Source: Brevundimonas naejangsanensis (GTDB lineage Bacteria; Pseudomonadota; Alphaproteobacteria; Caulobacterales; Caulobacteraceae). From it: 64,000 bases of DNA. Location: the NCBI RefSeq assembly GCF_003627995.1, contig NZ_CP032707.1, positions 124,001 through 188,000 on the forward strand. The letters run 5' to 3'. Numbering within the stretch: position 1 is the stretch's first letter; the number at the start of each line of letters is the position of its first letter. Of this stretch, positions 9,691 to 18,585 are shown in pieces. The notes under the pieces are model-generated. The model was not told the origin of the DNA, ran no database searches, and saw nothing but the letters and a program-made list of their open reading frames with translations. Position numbers and translations under genes: made by a program.

Positions 9691-9703
9691 AGCGCTCGAC
9701 CTT

Positions 9704-9847
9704 CTCCCGCCCCGTCCCGGGGAGGGTGGCTGAGCCTGTAAGGCGAAGCCGGGTGGGGCGGCCAAGCAAATCAACCGCGCCCTTAAATCACCCAGCCCTC
9801 CCCACCCGGTCGCTGCGCGACCACCCTCCCCGGGACGGGGAGGGAGA
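9704..9847. repeat. Intergenic inverted-repeat element, CCCCGTCCCGGGG type
   Basis: Positions 9710-9729 and 9821-9840 are perfect 20-base inverted complements; weaker pairing extends outward (CTCCC at 9704, GGGAG at 9842). Inside, GGGTGGGG and CCCCACCC pair as a second stem. It lies between the membrane protein gene and the 3' end of tdh, which are convergent, so the hairpins might also terminate transcription. Confidence 0.8.
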
Positions 9848-9861
9848 GAGGATGCGTGCCG

Positions 9862-10908
9862 TCAGTCAGCCCAGTTCAGAACCACCTTGCCCGACTGGCC
9901 CGACCGCATGGCCTCGAAGCCCTCGCGATAGTTCTCATAGGACATCTGGTGGGTGATCAGCGGCTGCAGGTCCAGGCCGGCCTTCAGCAGGCCCAGCATC
10001 TTGCGCCAGGTGGTGAACATCTCGCGGCCATAGACGCCCTTGATGTTCAGGGCCTTCAGGATGATGCGGCCCCAGTCGGTCTCGGTCGGCTTGGCCGGAA
10101 TGCCGAGAAGCGCCAGCCCGCCGCCCATGATCAGGGTGTCGACGCACTGGTTGAAGGCGATGGGCGAGCCCGACATCTCCAGCGCCACGTCGAAGCCGAC
10201 CTTGAGGCCCTGCTCCTTCATGACGTCGCGCAGATCCTCGCGCAGGGTGTTCACCGTGCGCACGCCCGGCGCCACCTTCTGCGCCAGCTCCAGCCGGTAG
10301 TCGTTGATGTCGGTCAGGACCACGGTGCGCGCGCCCGCGTGGCGGGCCACGGCGGCGGCCATGACGCCGATCGGCCCGGCGCCGGTGACCAGGACGTCCT
10401 CGCCTAGCAGGTCGAACTGCTGCGCCGTGTGCACGGCGTTGCCGAAGGGATCGAGGATGGAGCCGATCTCATAGGGCACGTCGTCCGGCAGCTCGATGAC
10501 GTTGAAGGCCGGGGCCACGACGTATTCGGCGAAGCAGCCCTGGCGGTTCACGCCGATGCCGCGCGTGTCGGGGTCCAGATGGAAGTGGCCCGCGCGCGCC
10601 GCCTCGGAGTTCAGGTCGATGACGTGGCCCTCGGCCGAGACGCGCTGGCCGACCTTGAGGCGACGATCCACGTCCTTGCCGATGGCGACGATCTCGCCGG
10701 CAAACTCATGGCCGGTGATCATGGGGACCGGGACGTTCTTTTGGGACCACTCGTCCCAGTTCCAGATGTGGATGTCGGTGCCGCACACGGCGGTGCGGTG
10801 CACCTTGATCAGCACGTCCTCGTCGCCCGCGACAGGGATGGGCGCCTCGATCAGGTCCAGCCCCTCGGCCGGCTTCATCTTGGCCAGGGCCTTCATCATG
10901 TCAGCCAT
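9862..10908 (-). CDS. tdh: L-threonine 3-dehydrogenase
   Basis: This zinc- and NAD-dependent medium-chain dehydrogenase oxidises L-threonine to 2-amino-3-oxobutyrate, the first step of threonine conversion to glycine and acetyl-CoA. The 348-residue protein has the catalytic zinc Cys in AVCGTDIHIWNWDEW, a typical Tdh signature, and GHEFAGEIVAIG with the zinc His/Glu. The nucleotide loop is VLVTGAGPIGVMAAAVARHAG. RGIGVNRQGCFAEYV and KGVYGREMFTTWRKM are also Tdh-specific. It lies downstream of kbl on the same strand, 115 bases apart. That gap carries a repeat element, so the pair probably forms one operon with an element inserted in it. Confidence 0.96.
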   Translation of the reverse strand: MADMMKALAKMKPAEGLDLIEAPIPVAGDEDVLIKVHRTAVCGTDIHIWNWDEWSQKNVPVPMITGHEFAGEIVAIGKDVDRRLKVGQRVSAEGHVIDLNSEAARAGHFHLDPDTRGIGVNRQGCFAEYVVAPAFNVIELPDDVPYEIGSILDPFGNAVHTAQQFDLLGEDVLVTGAGPIGVMAAAVARHAGARTVVLTDINDYRLELAQKVAPGVRTVNTLREDLRDVMKEQGLKVGFDVALEMSGSPIAFNQCVDTLIMGGGLALLGIPAKPTETDWGRIILKALNIKGVYGREMFTTWRKMLGLLKAGLDLQPLITHQMSYENYREGFEAMRSGQSGKVVLNWAD

Positions 10909-10928
10909 GTCGTTTCCTCATTCTTTTT

Positions 10929-11018
10929 CGTCACTCCGGAGGCCCGCAGGGCCATCCGGGGCCGCCGGAAGCGCCGGCATATGCTGCGGTCCGGATAGCG
11001 GCTGCGCCGCTTCCAGGA
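10929..11018. repeat. Dispersed intergenic repeat (GTCATCC-ended family) in the kbl-tdh gap
   Basis: The element begins CGTCACTCCGGAGGCCCGC and ends GGATGACG; the ends are imperfect inverted repeats. The interior GCCCGCAGGGCCATCCGGG is nearly the same as the interior of the element at 60891-60960 (GCCCGCAGGGCTATCCGGG). It sits between two genes expected to be cotranscribed, where such palindromes can affect mRNA processing. Confidence 0.7.
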
Positions 11019-11023
11019 TGACG

Positions 11024-12226
11024 TCAGATGACGCCCAGTTCCTTGCCCGCCTGGGTGAAGGCGGCCACGGCGGCGTCAATCTGCTCGAAGGTGTGGGCCG
11101 CCGACATCTGGGTGCGGATGCGGGCCTGGCCGCGCGGCACCACGGGGAAGCTGAAGCCGATGACATAGACGCCCAGCTCGAGCAGGCGCGCCGCCATGTC
11201 CTGCGCCAGCTTGGCGTCGCCTAGCATGACCGGAATGATCGGATGCTCGCCCGGCAGCAGGTCGAAACCGGCCTCGGCCATGGCCGAGCGGAAGCGCGCG
11301 GCGTTGGCGAACAGTTGCGTCCGCAGCTTGTCGCCCTCCTCACCCGAGGCGATGCGGATGGCCTCCAGCGACGAGCCGCAGACGGCGGGCGCCAGGGCGT
11401 TGGAGAAGAGGTAGGGCCGCGCGCGCTGCTTCAGCAGCTCCACGACGTTCTTGCGGGCGCAGATGAAGCCGCCCATGGCGCCGCCCAGGGCCTTGCCGAA
11501 GGTGCCGGTGACGAAGTCGACCTCGACGCCGCAATGGGCGAAGGAGCCCTTGCCCTTGGGGCCCAGGAAGCCCGTGGCGTGACAGTCGTCGACCATGATC
11601 AGGGCTTCGTACTGGTCGGCGAGGGCGCGGATCTGATCGATCTTGCCGATGTAGCCGTCCATCGAGAAGGCGCCGTCGGTGGCGATGATGATGTTGCGGG
11701 CGCCGGCGGCGCGCGCCTCCTTCAGCTTGGCCTCCAGGTCGGCCATGTCCGAGTTGGCGAAGCGGTAGCGCTGGGCCTTGGACAGGCGCACGCCGTCGAT
11801 GATCGAGGCGTGGTTCAGGCTGTCCGAGACGATGGCGTCCTCGGCCCCGAACAGCGGCTCGAAGATGCCGCCGTTGGCGTCGAAGGCGGCGGCGAACAGG
11901 ATGGCGTCCTCGAAGCCGAGGTAGTCGGCGATGGCGCGCTCCAGCTCCTTGTGGATCTCCAGCGTGCCGCAAATGAAGCGGACCGAGGCCGTGCCCGCGC
12001 CCCACTTCTCCTGCGCCTTGATCCCGGCCTGCACGACGCGCTCGTCGCCCGCCAGGCCGAGATAGTTGTTGGCGCAGAAGTTCAGCACATCGCGGCCGTT
12101 GACGGAGATCACCGGCCCCTGGCGCGAGGCGATGACGCGCTCGGGCTTGGTCAGGCCCTGGGCGTCGATGTCGGCCAGTTCGGCGGAGACGCGGTCGTAG
12201 AAAGCCATGTTCATGTTCTGGGTCAT
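11024..12226 (-). CDS. kbl: Glycine C-acetyltransferase (2-amino-3-ketobutyrate CoA ligase)
   Basis: This PLP enzyme cleaves 2-amino-3-oxobutyrate with CoA to glycine and acetyl-CoA, completing the Tdh-Kbl threonine pathway. The 400-residue protein is an alpha-oxoamine synthase. Visible signatures are NFCANNYLGLAGDERV, FICGTLEIHKELE, SDSLNHASIIDGVRLSKA, VDDCHATGFLGPKGKG and TGTFGKALGGAMGGF, where the Lys binds PLP. The start MTQNMNMAFYDRV fits the family length. It is the upstream gene of the kbl-tdh pair, and the product of Tdh is unstable unless consumed by Kbl. Confidence 0.96.
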   Translation of the reverse strand: MTQNMNMAFYDRVSAELADIDAQGLTKPERVIASRQGPVISVNGRDVLNFCANNYLGLAGDERVVQAGIKAQEKWGAGTASVRFICGTLEIHKELERAIADYLGFEDAILFAAAFDANGGIFEPLFGAEDAIVSDSLNHASIIDGVRLSKAQRYRFANSDMADLEAKLKEARAAGARNIIIATDGAFSMDGYIGKIDQIRALADQYEALIMVDDCHATGFLGPKGKGSFAHCGVEVDFVTGTFGKALGGAMGGFICARKNVVELLKQRARPYLFSNALAPAVCGSSLEAIRIASGEEGDKLRTQLFANAARFRSAMAEAGFDLLPGEHPIIPVMLGDAKLAQDMAARLLELGVYVIGFSFPVVPRGQARIRTQMSAAHTFEQIDAAVAAFTQAGKELGVI

Positions 12227-12265
12227 GTTTGCTCCGCTACGCTGAATCCCGGCAGGTTTGAACCC

Positions 12266-13123
12266 CTAGTTTGTCGCAGCTGGGGCGGGTCCGGTCGAGG
12301 CCTCGGCGACGGGCCGGACAGGGCTGACCTCGACCTGGCCGCCGCAGGGCGTGAAGGCCAGCGGCAAGTCGATCGGCGCCGCCGCCCCCGGCGCGACGAC
12401 GCGCACCGTCCGGGCCGAAGGGCAGACCGTCTCGCCCTGGTCCTCATGCGGGATGACGCTCCAGGCCAGGTCGAACCAGGCCGCCTGCCCGGGGCGGATT
12501 GCGACCGGCGTCGGGGCGCGGCCCTGAACGAGATAGCCGCCTGTCGCCTGAACCGCGCGGACCGAGGTCAGGGCCCGTTCCTTGTCGTCCAGCAGGCTCA
12601 CCGTCGGATAGCCGCTCACGGTGCAGGCCGCCGCCCCCGCGTTGCGCAACGCCAGGGTGGTGAGGCGATGGCCCATGCCCGCATCCCCGCCCTCGACCGC
12701 CAACCGCAGATCGGCGGCCGCGCAGGGCGCGCCGGAGGGGGGCGGGGCGGCGGCGGCGACCGGGCGACTGCATCGCTCGATGACCGCGCCGCCATCCGGG
12801 TCGAGACGGGTCAGGACAGCGCTCTCCTGCGCGCCGCGACTGGCGGTCCGCCATTCCAGCCCCTCGCCCGCATAACGCGCGCCGCTGGCCGAGACGGCGC
12901 TGGTCAGCAGATAATCGCGGCCGTCATAGGTCAGCCGGGCCGTCTGGGCGTCGGGATAGACGACGGCGATGGTCCGGCCGCTCTCGCAGGCATAGCCGAC
13001 GGTCGCCAGAGGCTGCCCCTCCGGCGCCTCGACCGGCGAGGTCGGCTGCGCCGCATCCTGGCGCGAGCAGGCGGCAGCCAGAAGGCCCAGGCAGACGGTC
13101 AGGACAATTGCGGATCGTGTCAT
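12266..13123 (-). CDS. Lipoprotein with MliC-like and DUF4232-like domains
   Basis: This is a predicted lipoprotein of 285 residues. The signal MTRSAIVLTVCLGLLAAACS ends in the lipobox LAAAC. Residues about 43-110 (YACESGRTIAVVYPD, then a stretch ending SGARYAGEGLEW) look like the MliC/PliC lysozyme-inhibitor fold. After a Pro/Ala-rich linker, residues about 130-265 resemble DUF4232, with CAAADLRLAV, LALRNAGAAACTVSGYPTVSLLD and a late cysteine in FTPCGG. MliC proteins block host or predator C-type lysozymes at the cell envelope; the role of DUF4232 is unknown. The gene is divergent from the zinc-type TonB receptor, with the Zur-like box in the gap, so zinc control of this gene too is possible. 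Confidence 0.75.
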   Translation of the reverse strand: MTRSAIVLTVCLGLLAAACSRQDAAQPTSPVEAPEGQPLATVGYACESGRTIAVVYPDAQTARLTYDGRDYLLTSAVSASGARYAGEGLEWRTASRGAQESAVLTRLDPDGGAVIERCSRPVAAAAPPPSGAPCAAADLRLAVEGGDAGMGHRLTTLALRNAGAAACTVSGYPTVSLLDDKERALTSVRAVQATGGYLVQGRAPTPVAIRPGQAAWFDLAWSVIPHEDQGETVCPSARTVRVVAPGAAAPIDLPLAFTPCGGQVEVSPVRPVAEASTGPAPAATN

Positions 13124-13210
13124 GGAGCCCCCGGAGTTCGCGGCCCTGCTGCAACGCCGGAGGATCAGGAAAGCTCCGCTTCAAGGAAATCGCGAGAGGC
13201 GGTTGCAGAG

Positions 13211-13230
13211 TGATATACTATAACATATCA
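13211..13230. promoter_or_regulatory. Zur-like operator upstream of the ZnuD-like receptor
   Basis: TGATATACTATAACATATCA is an imperfect palindrome in the otherwise GC-rich gap between the lipoprotein and receptor genes. Its core GATATA-C-TATAAC matches the Zur core GTTATA-N-TATAAC with one mismatch. Zur represses zinc uptake genes when zinc is plentiful. The receptor that follows has a histidine-rich metal loop, which supports the assignment. Confidence 0.65.
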
Positions 13231-13253
13231 AACCTCCCGTCATTGTAACGGGG

Positions 13254-15356
13254 ATGCGTGCCATGCGACTTCAAACCCTCCTGCTGAGCGCCGCCGGAGC
13301 GGCCGTCCTGTCCGGCCTGGCCCTGGCCGGTCCGGCCCTGGCCGAGGATGTGGTCCAGCCCCAGAAGTCCCAGGCCGACCCGCATGACCACGCCACCGAG
13401 GTCGAAGAGGTCGTGGTGCGCGCCCTGCCGCTGGGCCGGACGGGCCACGACGTCGGCTCCCACGTCGCCCTGCTGAGCGGCGACGACCTGGTGCACCGGC
13501 GCCAGTCGACCCTGGGCGACACCCTCAGCGGCATTCCCGGCGTCAGCTCCGACACCTTCGGCGGCGGGGCCAGCCGCCCGGTGGTGCGCGGCCAGGCGTC
13601 GCCGCGCGTCAAGGTGCTGAGCGAGGGTGCGGGCCTGATGGACGCCTCGGAGGTCTCCCCCGACCACGCCATCTCGGGCGAGCCGCTGCTGATGGAGGGC
13701 ATCGAAATCCTGCGCGGCCCGGCCGCCCTGCTCTACGGCGGCGGCGCCATCGGCGGGGCGGTGAACCTGCTGGACAAGAAGGTCCCCACCCGCGTTCCCG
13801 CGAACGGCGGCGAGGGCGTGGCCGAATACCGTCGCGGCTCGGTCGACAACGAGGAAGCCGGGGTGGTCGGGCTGACCGCCGGGGCCGGAAACTTCGCCGT
13901 CCGCGTCGAGGCGGCGGCGCGCAAGGCCGACGACTACAAGGTCCCCGGCTGGGACGAGCCGCGCCTGGACGGCTCCTACAACGAGACCTCGACCGCGACC
14001 CTGGGCGGGTCCTGGATCGGCGCGCGCGGCTATCTGGGCGCGGCCTATACGGAACAGACCAGCCGCTACGGCCTGGCCGGCCACGCCCATGAGTTCGAGG
14101 GCTGCCACCCGGACGGCGACCACCTGCACTGCGACAGCCATGACGGCCATGATCACGGCAGCCACGATGGCCACGACGCCGAGGAGGGCGAGGACGGTCA
14201 CGGCGTGCCCGAGGTGCGGCTGAAGAGCCGCCGCGTCGATCTGCGCGGCGAACTGCGCGATCCCCTGCCCGGCATCGAGAACATTCGTCTGCGCGCCGGC
14301 TACACCGACTATGAGCACAGCGAACAGGAAGGCGGCGTCGTTTCGACCACCTTCACCAACGAAGGCTATGACGGCCGGCTGGAGGCGCAGCACAAGCCCG
14401 TCGCCGGCTTCAAGGGCGTCGTCGGCCTGCAGTTGAGCAAGAGCGATTTCGCCGCCATCGGCGAGGAAAGCTTCCTGGCCCCCAGCACGACCAAGAACAC
14501 CGGCCTGTTCGTGATGGAGGAGTACGAGATCGGCCTGTGGCACCTGGAAGGCGCCCTGCGTCAGGAATGGCAGGAGGCCTCGGCCCTGGGCCTGCCCGAC
14601 GTGAAGCACAAGCCCTTCTCCCTGTCCGGCTCGGCGGTGTGGCACTTCACCCCCGGCTGGTCGGGCGCCCTGTCACTGTCGCGCTCGCAGCGCGCGCCCT
14701 CGGCCCAGGAGCTGTACGCCGACGGCGTCCACCTGGCGACCAACACCTATGAGATCGGCGACGCCGGCCTGCACGTCGAGACGGCCAATGCGGTCGAACT
14801 GACGCTGAGGAAGAACGAAGGCCCCCTGACCGGCTCGGTCAGCGCCTATCACTACGTCTATGACGACTACATCTTCGCCCGCACTCTGGATCAGTTCGAG
14901 GACTTCCGCCTGATCCGCTACAGCCAGGCCGACGCGACCTTCACCGGCGTCGAGGGCGAGCTGACCCAGCGCTTCACGCCCTGGCTGTCGGGCACGGTGT
15001 TCGGCGACTATGTGCGTGGCGAGCTGAAGGGCGCCGGCGGCAACCTGCCGCGCATCCCGGCGGCCCGGGCGGGCGTGCGGCTGGAGGCCTTCCACGGCCC
15101 CTGGTCCGGCGACGTCGAATACGCCCGCACCTTCAAGCAGGCCGACATCGCCGCCTTCGAGACCGAGACGCCGGGCCATGACATGGTCAACGCCACCCTC
15201 GCCTATGACGTCGACCTGGGGCCGGTGCGGTCCCAGATCTTCCTGCGCGGGACCAATCTGCTGGACGAGACGGCGTTCAACCACGCCTCCTTCCTGGCCG
15301 AGACGGCGCCCCTGCGCGGCCGCAACCTGAGCGTCGGAATCCGCGCCCGGTTCTGA
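13254..15356 (+). CDS. TonB-dependent receptor with His-rich loop, ZnuD-like zinc receptor
   Basis: This is an outer-membrane TonB-dependent transporter, about 700 residues, probably for zinc. It has a signal peptide (MRLQTLLLSAAGAAVLSGLALAGPALA), a TonB-box-like segment VEEVVVRALPLGR, a plug with GIPGVSSDTFGGGASRPVVRGQ and ILRGPAALLYGGGAIGGAVNLLD, and a barrel ending in an aromatic (GIRARF). Residues about 279-320 form an extracellular-type loop very rich in His and Asp (HEFEGCHPDGDHLHCDSH and continuing with HDGHDHG repeats). This is the hallmark of ZnuD zinc receptors. Two starts compete: 13254 has GGGG directly abutting it, while 13263 has that GGGG at a proper 9-base distance. A Zur-like box lies about 25 bases upstream. 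Confidence 0.88.
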   Translation: MRAMRLQTLLLSAAGAAVLSGLALAGPALAEDVVQPQKSQADPHDHATEVEEVVVRALPLGRTGHDVGSHVALLSGDDLVHRRQSTLGDTLSGIPGVSSDTFGGGASRPVVRGQASPRVKVLSEGAGLMDASEVSPDHAISGEPLLMEGIEILRGPAALLYGGGAIGGAVNLLDKKVPTRVPANGGEGVAEYRRGSVDNEEAGVVGLTAGAGNFAVRVEAAARKADDYKVPGWDEPRLDGSYNETSTATLGGSWIGARGYLGAAYTEQTSRYGLAGHAHEFEGCHPDGDHLHCDSHDGHDHGSHDGHDAEEGEDGHGVPEVRLKSRRVDLRGELRDPLPGIENIRLRAGYTDYEHSEQEGGVVSTTFTNEGYDGRLEAQHKPVAGFKGVVGLQLSKSDFAAIGEESFLAPSTTKNTGLFVMEEYEIGLWHLEGALRQEWQEASALGLPDVKHKPFSLSGSAVWHFTPGWSGALSLSRSQRAPSAQELYADGVHLATNTYEIGDAGLHVETANAVELTLRKNEGPLTGSVSAYHYVYDDYIFARTLDQFEDFRLIRYSQADATFTGVEGELTQRFTPWLSGTVFGDYVRGELKGAGGNLPRIPAARAGVRLEAFHGPWSGDVEYARTFKQADIAAFETETPGHDMVNATLAYDVDLGPVRSQIFLRGTNLLDETAFNHASFLAETAPLRGRNLSVGIRARF

Positions 15357-15579
15357 TCGCTTCGCATCCGCGAAAATCGAGGCGGCGGCGTCCGACGGAT
15401 TCCGCCCCCTTCTCCGTTGGAGAGAGGTCGGTTCGGGCAGGACTAAGCGCCTCATTACAGGGGTTTAATCCGGCGGGACGAAATGCGCCATTTTTCGGCG
15501 CACATCGGTCTCTAACGAGTCGTCGCGTGTCGGCGGGTCAGGGCGTCGGTCCTGATCCGTGGTTGCCTTAGGACTCCTC

Positions 15580-18387
15580 ATGTCGCCAGTCGCCCTGCTG
15601 CTCGCCCTCGCCTCCCTGTCTCCGACGCCGGAGACGGCGCCCGCAACGCCCCTGGGCGAGGCTTCGCCCCAGTCCGCCCCCGGAACGCCTGGGACCGCGC
15701 CCGACGGCGCCTATGACCTGGGCACCCTGGAGACGGTGACGACGGCGCGGCGCGGCGCGGCCCTGGGCGACTATGAGCCCGAACTGACTCTCGATGAGGA
15801 ACAGATCAAGGCCTACGGCGCCAGCACCATCCAGGAACTGATGGCCCTGCTGGAGCCGGTGACGCGCAGTTCGCGCGGCGGCTCCCCGGTCTTCCTGGTC
15901 AACGGCCGGCGCATTTCCGGCTTCCGCGAAATTCGCGGCATCCCGCCCGAGGCGATCGAGCGCACCGAGGTCCTGCCCGAGGAGACGGCCCTAGCCTACG
16001 GCTACAGCGCCGACCAGCGGGTGGTGAACTTCGTGCTAAAGGCCGACTTCCGCTCCCTGACCATGCAGGCCAGCCTGCGCCGCCCGGACCAGGGCGGCCG
16101 CACCTCCACCCAGCTCGAGAACAACGTCCTGCGCATCGCCGGGAAGGAGCGCTGGACGCTGGACCTGGGCTATCAGAACGACACCCCCCTGTTCGAGACC
16201 GAGCGCCACATCGTCCGCACGGCGACCGGCGCGCCCTATGACCTGCTGGGCAACGTCACCGCGCCCACCAAGGGCCAGGAGATCGACCCGGCCCTGTCCG
16301 CCCTGCTGGGCCAGACCGTGACGACCGCCTCGGTCGGCGCCGGCGCGGCGGGCGGAGCGACCCTGGCCGATTTCGGGGTCGGGCCGCGCACGGACGACCT
16401 GACCGCCTATCGCACCCTCCTGCCCAAGCGCGAGAACGCCTCGCTGAACGGCTCCATGGTCCGCGACCTGAACCGGACCATGTCGCTGACCCTCAGCGGC
16501 GGGCTGGAGGACACGTCGAGCCTGTCCTACCTGGGCCTGCCGGGGATCAGCCTGACCCTGCCCTCGACCAGCCCCTATTCGCCGTTCGGCGGCGACGTCC
16601 TGGTGAACCGCTTCATCGACGCGCCGGGCGCCATGACCCGCAACACCGACACCCGGACCGGCAACGCCAGCTTCCTGGTCGACGGCTATCTGGGGGACTG
16701 GCGCTGGACGGTGAACGGCGGCTACGACCGCACCGAGACCAAGACCCGCACCGGGCGCGGCGTCGACCCCGCAACGCTGCAGGCGGGCGTGACGGCCGGG
16801 ACCATCGACCCGTTCGGCGACCTGGGCCAACTGCCGTTCAATCCGTTCGACACGGCGAAGTCCGTCTCCAGCAAGTCCAGCCTCGAAGGCGTGATTAACG
16901 GCGAGGCCTGGGACGGCCCGGCGGGGTCGCTGACCTCGACCTTCAAGATCGGCTTCGACAGCCAGTCGCTGGATTCGGAGACCCTGCGCTCAGGCGACTT
17001 CTCCGAACGCTCCCTGTCGCGCGATCGCGCCAGCGCCTCGGGCAACTTCAACCTGCCCATCGCCAGCCGCGACCGCGAGGTCCTGGGCGTCCTGGGCGAC
17101 CTGTCGGCCAATCTGAACCTGGCCTATGAGGACCTGTCCGACTTCGGCGGGCTGAGCGCCTATACGGTCGGGTTGAACTGGTCGCCGTGGGAGCCGCTCA
17201 ACTTCACCGCCAGCTGGGCCGACGAGCAGAAGGCGCCGTCGATGTCACAGTTGAACGACCCGACCATCTCGACGCCCAACGTGCCGGTCTTCGACTTCGC
17301 CAAGAGCCAGTCGGTGAACATCACCCGCATCGACGGCGGCAACCCCAATCTGTCCGAAGAAACCAAGCGGGTGCTGAAGCTGGGCGTCAACCTAACCCCG
17401 CTGAAGGACAAGGACCTGCGGTTCACGGCCAACTACACCCGGACCGAGACGGAGGGCTCCATCGCCGCCTTCCCGACCATCACGCCGGAACTGGAAGCCG
17501 CCCTGCCCGAGCGCTTCACCCGCGACCTGGACGGCAATCTGCTGTCGATCGACGCGCGGCCGCTGAACTTCCAGATGGCCGAGCAGCAGGAGATCCGCTG
17601 GGGCCTGAACTTCTCGACCGCCTTCGGCAAGCCGGACCCGGCGGCCATGGCGCGCATCAACGCGCGCGGCGGCGGTGGCCCGCGCGGCCCCGGCGCGCCT
17701 CAGGGCGGGCCCGGCGCGGGCGGCCGTCCCGGAGGGGCCGGCGCTCCCGGCGGCGGATCCCCCGCCGTGATGCGGATCGAAGGCGGCCCGCCTCCGGGCG
17801 GCGGCGCGGGGGGCCCTCCGCCGGGCGGCGGCATACGGATGCAGGTCGGCGGGCCGGGCGGCCCGGGCGGTCGCGGCCGGGGCGGCGGCATGCTGCCGGG
17901 CCAGGGGCGCTTCAACGTCTCGCTCTACCACACCTATCGCATCCAGGATGAGATCACGATCCGCAACGGCCTGCCGGTGCTCGACCTGCTGGACGGGGCC
18001 GCCATCGGCGCGCGCGGCGGCCAGCCGCGCAACGAGGTCCAGTTCCAGATGGGCGTGTTCAAGAGCGGCATGGGCGGCTTCCTGAACGCCAACTGGAAGG
18101 AATCCACGCGCATCAACGGCGGCGCCAACCCCAGCGACGACCTGACCTTCTCGGACCTGACGACGGTGAACCTGAACCTGTTCGCCGACCTATCGTCGCG
18201 CCAGAGTCTCGTGTCGCGCTATCCGTGGCTGAAGGGGGCGCGCGTCAGCGTCGGGGTCGAGAACCTGTTCGACCAGCGGCTGGACGTACGCGACGGCCTA
18301 GGGAACGCGCCGCTGTCCTATCAACCCGACTACCTGGACCCGCTGGGCCGCACGTTCCGCATCAGCCTACGGAAGATTTTGTACTGA
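15580..18387 (+). CDS. TonB-dependent receptor-like protein with Gly/Pro-rich insert
   Basis: This is a predicted outer-membrane TonB-dependent receptor of about 935 residues. A short hydrophobic N-terminus (MSPVALLLALASL) serves as signal. LGTLETVTTARRG may be a TonB box. The plug has IQELMALLEPVTRSSRGG, FLVNGRRISGF and IERTEVLPEETALAYGYSADQRVVNFVLK. The barrel ends in DPLGRTFRISLRKILY. Unusually, about 80 residues (near 692-775) are almost only Gly, Pro, Arg and Ala, with GGPPPGGG repeats, lying within the barrel. The ATG at 15580 has AGGA 6 bases upstream; a GTG at 15559 would add seven residues. Substrate unknown. It follows the ZnuD-like gene by about 220 bases on the same strand. Confidence 0.82.
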   Translation: MSPVALLLALASLSPTPETAPATPLGEASPQSAPGTPGTAPDGAYDLGTLETVTTARRGAALGDYEPELTLDEEQIKAYGASTIQELMALLEPVTRSSRGGSPVFLVNGRRISGFREIRGIPPEAIERTEVLPEETALAYGYSADQRVVNFVLKADFRSLTMQASLRRPDQGGRTSTQLENNVLRIAGKERWTLDLGYQNDTPLFETERHIVRTATGAPYDLLGNVTAPTKGQEIDPALSALLGQTVTTASVGAGAAGGATLADFGVGPRTDDLTAYRTLLPKRENASLNGSMVRDLNRTMSLTLSGGLEDTSSLSYLGLPGISLTLPSTSPYSPFGGDVLVNRFIDAPGAMTRNTDTRTGNASFLVDGYLGDWRWTVNGGYDRTETKTRTGRGVDPATLQAGVTAGTIDPFGDLGQLPFNPFDTAKSVSSKSSLEGVINGEAWDGPAGSLTSTFKIGFDSQSLDSETLRSGDFSERSLSRDRASASGNFNLPIASRDREVLGVLGDLSANLNLAYEDLSDFGGLSAYTVGLNWSPWEPLNFTASWADEQKAPSMSQLNDPTISTPNVPVFDFAKSQSVNITRIDGGNPNLSEETKRVLKLGVNLTPLKDKDLRFTANYTRTETEGSIAAFPTITPELEAALPERFTRDLDGNLLSIDARPLNFQMAEQQEIRWGLNFSTAFGKPDPAAMARINARGGGGPRGPGAPQGGPGAGGRPGGAGAPGGGSPAVMRIEGGPPPGGGAGGPPPGGGIRMQVGGPGGPGGRGRGGGMLPGQGRFNVSLYHTYRIQDEITIRNGLPVLDLLDGAAIGARGGQPRNEVQFQMGVFKSGMGGFLNANWKESTRINGGANPSDDLTFSDLTTVNLNLFADLSSRQSLVSRYPWLKGARVSVGVENLFDQRLDVRDGLGNAPLSYQPDYLDPLGRTFRISLRKILY

Positions 18388-18403
18388 AGCCCCTTCCACT
18401 GCC

Positions 18404-18543
18404 GTCATCCTCCGGCTTGACCGGAGGACCCAGCGGCGCCGAAGGCGATCTTTAGGACCAACGCGGCGCGCGGGCTTTTCGCCCTGACGGGCACCGCTGA
18501 GTTCCCCGGTCTGCGCCGCTGACGCGGCTTGCCGGAGAATGAC
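18404..18543. repeat. Dispersed intergenic repeat, GTCATCCTCCGGC ends
   Basis: The ends GTCATCCTCCGGC (18404-18416) and GCCGGAGAATGAC (18531-18543) are inverted complements with one mismatch. The inner CCGGAGGACCCAGCGGCG matches the element at 22558-22731 (GGGGGACCCAGCGGCG). It sits between the receptor gene and the terminator before mce. Confidence 0.8.
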
Positions 18544-18550
18544 GAATATC

Positions 18551-18582
18551 AAAAAGGCCCGGTCTCACGACCGGGCCTTTTA
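18551..18582. terminator. Bidirectional intrinsic terminator between the receptor and mce
   Basis: GGCCCGGTC-TCAC-GACCGGGCC is a perfect 9-base stem. It is flanked by AAAAA on the left and TTTT on the right, so it can act on both strands. It lies 3 bases beyond the mce stop and after the receptor gene, which are convergent. Confidence 0.88.
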
Positions 18583-18585
18583 TCT

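Noticed and set aside
15483..15503. Hairpin TGCGCC-N7-GGCGCA downstream of the ZnuD-like receptor as a terminator
   Set aside because: The T-run is in the loop, not after the stem, and the arms are only 6 bases; termination is not supported.
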